This document shows positions 26,297 through 32,973 of a DNA stretch of 32,973 nucleotides, piece by piece. The notes below the pieces were generated by a model that had not been told where the DNA came from, did not search any database, and saw nothing but the letters and a program-made list of their open reading frames with translations. The stretch is from Hwanghaeella sp. (GTDB taxonomy: Bacteria; Pseudomonadota; Alphaproteobacteria; UBA8366; Aestuariispiraceae). The DNA is taken from NCBI GenBank assembly GCA_028282025.1, contig JANQIT010000324.1, positions 1-32,973 of the forward strand, given 5' to 3'. The position numbers and the translations under genes are program-made. Each line of letters opens with the position of its first letter. Position 1 is the stretch's first letter.

Positions 26297-28218
26297 CAGC
26301 CCTGTCCTTCCGCGTCTGCCGGATTGGGTGTGACCGTGGGCCCGCCGCCGGTCTCGCCGTTTGCGGCGCCTGTTCCGCCGGCCGCCACCTCGTCGGCGAA
26401 GAGCCGCTGGGTTTCCAGCAAGACATCCTTGGCGATCGGGGCCGCGACGCTGGAGCCGCCGCCGCCATGCTCGACAATCACCGACACGACGAAGCGCGGG
26501 TCGTGCACCGGCGCATAGCCGACGAACAGCGCATGGTCGCGCAGCCGCCATTCCAGGTCTTCGGACTTGCGCACGCCGGTCTCGCGTTCCGCCTTGCTGA
26601 TCCGGCGCACCTGGGCGGTGCCGGTCTTGCCGCCCATGCCCCAGCCCGGATCGTCGATGGCCGAGCCGCGCGCGGTGCCGCGCCTGTGATTCACCACCTC
26701 ATCCAGGCTTTGCAGGATGATCCGCAGGTGTTCGGGATTGAGATTGAGGGAAGGGATATCCTCCGGCTTGCGCCCGCGCACCGTCCGCCCGTCGATATCG
26801 TCCATCGCCAGATAGGGCGTCACGGCCTTGCCGCCGTTGACGATGCGCGCCGTCATCACCGCCAGTTGCAGCGGCGTGGTCAGGACATAGCCCTGGCCGA
26901 TGCCCACCACCAGCGTCTCGCCCGCATGCCAGGATTCGCCGAGCGCGCCGCGTTTCCAGGCCTTGGTCGGGATCAGGCCGCCTTTCTCGCCCAACAGGTC
27001 GATTCCGGTTGGGTCGCCCAGGCCCAGCTTCCTGGCCGTCTCGGCGATCTTGTCCACGCCGATCTTGCGGGCGACGTCATAGAACCAGATGTCGCAGCTT
27101 TCCCGCATGGCGTCGACCAGATCCATATGGCCGTGCCCGTGCCGTTTCCAGCAATGGAAGCGGCGGTTGCCGAGTTGCATATGGCCGGGGCAGAAGGTCG
27201 AATGGTCCGCCGGAATGCCGTTTTCCAGCGCCGCCAGCGCGACGGCGATCTTGAAGGTGGAGCCGGGCGCATAGCGGCCCGCCGTGGCCTTGTTGGTCAG
27301 CGGCGAATAGGGGTTGTTGACCAACTCGTTCCATTGCTTGGTGCTCAACCCGGCGCTGAAGGCATTGGGATCGTAGGCGGGCGTGGAGGTGATGGCGCGG
27401 ACCGCGCCGGTATGGGCGTCCAGCACCACGACGGCGGCGGCGCGTTCGTCCTTGATCCGGGCGCGGATCATCTGCTGCAGGCGCATATCCAGCGTCAGGC
27501 GCACTTCCCGGCCGGGCTGGCCTTCCTGGCGGTCGATCTCCTTGATCACCCGACCCAGTGCGTTGACCTCCACCTGGCTGGTGCCGCCGGTGCCGCGCAG
27601 CGCCAGATCGTATTTCTTTTCGATTCCGTTCTTACCGATCCGGAAGCCCGGCAGTTCCAGCAGCGGGTCGTCGGTCAGGTCCTTTTCCGAAACCGAAGAG
27701 ACATATCCCACCACATGCGCCATGTCCGGGCCGTAGGGATAGTGGCGGGTCTGGCCGACTTCGATGCTGACGCCGGGTAGGTCCGGGGCGTTGACGCCGA
27801 TGCGGCTGACTTCCTCCCAGGTCAGGTTGTCGCTGACCGTGATCGGCACGAAACCGCGCCGGCGTTTGGATTCCTTCAGGACACGGGCGACCTCGTGATC
27901 CTGCAAATCGATCACTTGGGTGAGCCGGTCCAGCACCGCGGCCACGTCCTTGGCCTGTTCGCGGACCAGGGTCACCTGATAATTCTGAATGTTGATCGCC
28001 AGATAGTCGCCGTTTCGGTCGACGATGAAGCCGCGCGGCGGGGCCAGCAGCCGGAAATTGACCCGGTTTTCCTCGGCCAGCGTCTTGTACTTCTCCGACT
28101 CGACGACCTGAAGATAGTACATCCGCCCCAACAGGCCGCTCAGCAACAGCATCTTGCCGCCGGTCAGCAAGGCGGCGCGGCGGGTAAAACTTTTCGAACG
28201 GGTGCGTTCCGGCTTCAT
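26296..28218 (-). CDS. mrdA: Penicillin-binding protein 2 (peptidoglycan D,D-transpeptidase)
   Basis: 'APGSTFKIAVALAALE' (SxxK), 'SCD', 'GGKTGTAQV' (KTGT). Confidence 0.96.
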   Translation of the reverse strand: MKPERTRSKSFTRRAALLTGGKMLLLSGLLGRMYYLQVVESEKYKTLAEENRVNFRLLAPPRGFIVDRNGDYLAINIQNYQVTLVREQAKDVAAVLDRLTQVIDLQDHEVARVLKESKRRRGFVPITVSDNLTWEEVSRIGVNAPDLPGVSIEVGQTRHYPYGPDMAHVVGYVSSVSEKDLTDDPLLELPGFRIGKNGIEKKYDLALRGTGGTSQVEVNALGRVIKEIDRQEGQPGREVRLTLDMRLQQMIRARIKDERAAAVVVLDAHTGAVRAITSTPAYDPNAFSAGLSTKQWNELVNNPYSPLTNKATAGRYAPGSTFKIAVALAALENGIPADHSTFCPGHMQLGNRRFHCWKRHGHGHMDLVDAMRESCDIWFYDVARKIGVDKIAETARKLGLGDPTGIDLLGEKGGLIPTKAWKRGALGESWHAGETLVVGIGQGYVLTTPLQLAVMTARIVNGGKAVTPYLAMDDIDGRTVRGRKPEDIPSLNLNPEHLRIILQSLDEVVNHRRGTARGSAIDDPGWGMGGKTGTAQVRRISKAERETGVRKSEDLEWRLRDHALFVGYAPVHDPRFVVSVIVEHGGGGSSVAAPIAKDVLLETQRLFADEVAAGGTGAANGETGGGPTVTPNPADAEGQG

Positions 28219-28311
28219 CGGGTTCTATCTTTCACGAACCCGGCCCGGCCGGCTTGAACAGGCCGCAAGCCGTTCGGGGGCCGCCGTCCGATGTTCGAAA
28301 CGAAACCCATC

Positions 28312-28833
28312 CTACGGATGCCCCGGTACGGGCAAAATGCGGTGCAGCGCCGCGAACAGCAGCGACAGGACCGGATAGAGCGCGATTGAGGAGATATAGG
28401 CGAACAGTCCCGGCATCGGGTCGATCACCAAGCCGCCCAGGGCGGAAATCAGCATCCAGCGTAAAGCTTCAGCCGCGCCGGCGACCAGCATGAAGCCCCA
28501 CCAGACAACGCCGAAGGACTTGCCCAGGAAGACCCGGCGCTGTCCGGCGACCAGACCGAACGCGATCAGATAGATCGAGGCGTTTACACCCATCGGCGCC
28601 CCTGTGACGATGTCCTCGAAAAGTCCGATCAGAAAGACCACCCATAGGGGCGTCATGGTCGGCCGGTAAATCGACCAATAATACAGCGAGGCCAGAACCA
28701 TCATCGGCGCGACGGGGGCGAAACCGGGCGCATGCAGGGGAAGGATGTTGATCAGCGCAAGCAGCAGGGTCAGCAAAGCGGGTAGGGCGCAGCGGCACCC
28801 GATATCCACTCTTTGCAGCACCGTGACCTGCAT
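28312..28833 (-). CDS. mreD: Rod shape-determining protein MreD
   Basis: Multi-TM 173-aa ORF between mreC and mrdA; 'PMMVLASLYYWSIYRPTMTPLWVVFLIGLFEDIVTGAPMG'. Confidence 0.9.
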   Translation of the reverse strand: MQVTVLQRVDIGCRCALPALLTLLLALINILPLHAPGFAPVAPMMVLASLYYWSIYRPTMTPLWVVFLIGLFEDIVTGAPMGVNASIYLIAFGLVAGQRRVFLGKSFGVVWWGFMLVAGAAEALRWMLISALGGLVIDPMPGLFAYISSIALYPVLSLLFAALHRILPVPGHP

Positions 28834-28873
28834 TGCCTTGCCTTATTCAATGCCCGGGAGCGTGTCGTTCCCG

Positions 28874-29749
28874 CTATTCGTTCGAGGTTGCCGCCGCCGC
28901 TTCAGCCGCCAGGATCCCATCCCGGCCGAAATCGACCAGACGGACCAGCTCCAGGCGGTCCTCACTGGCGAAGGGGCGGACCCGCACGCCGTTTTCGCCC
29001 ACTTTGGTTATTTCCCCAACCGGAATTCCCGGGGGAAATGCGTCGCCGTGGCCCGAGGTAACGATCCGTTGTCCGACTTCCAGGGCCGCGTTGGCGGAGA
29101 CGAACAACAGGCGCGGGCTGCTGGAATTGTCGCCGGCCAGTACTGCGCGCACGCGGGTTTCTTCCACCATCACCGGAATCCGGCTGTTCAGGTCGGTTAT
29201 CAGCAGGACCCGGGCCGAATGGTCGCCCACGGACGCGACCCGGCCGAGGAGTCCGTCGTCCAGGATCGCGGCCTGGCCTTTTTCCACGCCGCCTTGCGCG
29301 CCCTCGTTGATCAGCACGCTGCGGACGAAGGCGCCGCCGCGTTCGCCGACCACGCGGACGGTGACATAGGTCACGGAATCTTTTGGATCGTAGGAGAGGA
29401 GGCCGCGGAGCTGACGGTTCTCCGCCTGCAGGTGCAGCGCCGCCGCCTGCCATTGTTTCAGCCGGGCGTTTTCCTGCCGCAACCGCTCGTTTTCCTGTTG
29501 CAGATGGGCCAGATTTTCGACCCGGTCGACCATATGCGCGGCGGTCGCGACAGGGCGAGAAGCGGCGTCAAGCAGCGGGGCGATTGCATCGGTAACCGTT
29601 GTGCGGGCTTTCTCGAAGGCTTCCGGGTCGGATTTGCCCACCGCCATGATGGCGGCTGCGCCCCCCAGAAGCAGGACGAACGCAAACCGCTGCGCGAAAG
29701 AGCGCAACGGCAGTGCAATTCGTGTAACGGCTCCGGGTCGAAGGGCCAT
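28874..29749 (-). CDS. mreC: Rod shape-determining protein MreC
   Basis: Coiled-coil plus 'VTVRVVGERGGAFVRSVLINEGAQGGVEKGQAAILDDGLLGRV'. Confidence 0.93.
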   Translation of the reverse strand: MALRPGAVTRIALPLRSFAQRFAFVLLLGGAAAIMAVGKSDPEAFEKARTTVTDAIAPLLDAASRPVATAAHMVDRVENLAHLQQENERLRQENARLKQWQAAALHLQAENRQLRGLLSYDPKDSVTYVTVRVVGERGGAFVRSVLINEGAQGGVEKGQAAILDDGLLGRVASVGDHSARVLLITDLNSRIPVMVEETRVRAVLAGDNSSSPRLLFVSANAALEVGQRIVTSGHGDAFPPGIPVGEITKVGENGVRVRPFASEDRLELVRLVDFGRDGILAAEAAAATSNE

Positions 29750-29832
29750 GCGCCCAACCTCAACTTAACAAGATACGCTATTATTCTACCGTTATACTTA
29801 AGATACCGTTAAGAGTCTTAAGTAATCGACTA

Positions 29833-30981
<1,149 letters not shown>

Positions 30982-31275
30982 TTAAGATGGGAATTTACTG
31001 GTAAACACTAAACGAAGCAACGGGGAACACCGCAGAAACCCTAAAATTCAAGGTTTCGCTTAATATAGTAGTTGTTATGACAACATAATTTGAATTTCTA
31101 TATAAAACAAAGGCTTAAATATTTGCTGATAATGGATATCGGCTAGCCGCTCCGGTTTGGCAGTAGATAACAAATACAAAGCCTGCGGACGATCAATTTT
31201 CTGGCCAAAAATAAACAGTTGTTGTGACAACCAGTGTCTGGTTTCGGCGGTTTCCCGGGCGGTGGAGCCGGTAAA

Positions 31276-31300
31276 GAAAACGGGGCGCCGAAGCGCCCCG
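31276..31300 (-). terminator. Rho-independent terminator of ilvC
   Basis: On - strand: GGGGCGC-TTCG-GCGCCCC-GTTTT. Confidence 0.85.
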
Positions 31301-31355
31301 CTTGGATCGATCCGTCCGATCCCCGTTGAGCGTGCGCCCGGCGGGGGGACTTGTC

Positions 31356-32513
<1,158 letters not shown>

Positions 32514-32564
32514 TCACAAACCCGCCGCAGCGGTCTTCCTCTCCGGTTTTCCCTAAGTGACGGT

Positions 32565-32973
32565 TCAGGGCGTGGTGACGTGGGACCCGCGCGACATGGC
32601 GACGACGCCCGACCGTGCGATTTCGGTTTCGCCGAGCGCCCGCATCAATTCGACGAAACTATCGACTTTGTCCGGCGACCCGCTGATCTGGAAAATGAAG
32701 GACTCCAGCGTGGTGTCCGCCACCGTCGCCCCGAAAATGTCGGCGATCCGCAGGCTCTCCCGGCGCTGATGATCCTGCGCCTTGACCTTGACCAGGGCCA
32801 GTTCCTTTTCCACCGACGGTCCTTCGATGGTCAGATCGTGGACATTGTGGATCGGGACCAGACGGTCTAGTTGCGCCTTGATCTGCTCGATGATCATCGC
32901 GGTGCCGGTGGTGACGATGTTGATGCGGCTGACGGACTCGTCCTCCGTCACCGTGCTCACCGTAAGGCTTTCG
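32565..32973 (-). CDS. ilvN: Acetolactate synthase small subunit, 5' end beyond the window
   Basis: 'ESLTVSTVTEDESVSRINIVTTGTAMIIEQIKAQLDRLVPIHNVHDLT'; frame stays open through 32973. Confidence 0.93.
   Translation of the reverse strand, partial: ESLTVSTVTEDESVSRINIVTTGTAMIIEQIKAQLDRLVPIHNVHDLTIEGPSVEKELALVKVKAQDHQRRESLRIADIFGATVADTTLESFIFQISGSPDKVDSFVELMRALGETEIARSGVVAMSRGSHVTTP

Noticed and set aside
26467-27780. 437-aa + strand ORF, and similar + strand ORFs at 25061-25948, 28745-29812 and 31302-32408
   Set aside because: Antisense shadows of mrdA, rodA, mreC/mreD and ilvC; His/Gln/Ala/Gly-rich spurious translations.

Overview
Alphaproteobacterial chromosome segment, apparently Rhodospirillales-like (inference from gene content only). 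Backbone, left to right: a small tRNA region with tRNA-Lys(CTT) and a divergent tRNA-Asn(GTT); a ScfR/RamB-type XRE regulator divergent from isocitrate lyase (aceA); an AraC regulator followed by an uptake-only siderophore operon (TonB receptor, two half-size ABC transporters of YbtP/YbtQ type, an ICMT-like methyltransferase); and, on the right, rodA-mrdA-mreD-mreC-mreB plus ilvC and the 5'-truncated ilvN. Between them is a ~10.3 kb integrative element, 13829-24210. It is bounded by a perfect 48-bp direct repeat that is the 3' part of tRNA-Lys(CTT). It carries a P4-type tyrosine integrase, an AlpA-like protein, a Rep_trans/MobT-like protein, an iteron/palindrome-rich candidate origin, and paired arm-type repeats at both ends. 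Its cargo is the most interesting part. One set is a tightly coupled + strand operon: an archaeal-AdkA-like P-loop kinase, a BpsA/DUF43-like SAM-fold enzyme with an NPPWG motif, an unnamed 'SL..I..RK..E...WG.GN' protein, and a divergent class III nucleotide-cyclase-like protein. The other is a - strand operon: a second, diverged member of the same 'RK-WG' family, an ImmA/IrrE metallopeptidase, and a PIN-like protein. I propose the + strand operon as a candidate undescribed nucleotide-signalling or defence system. All family calls are by eye from motifs; no searches were run.
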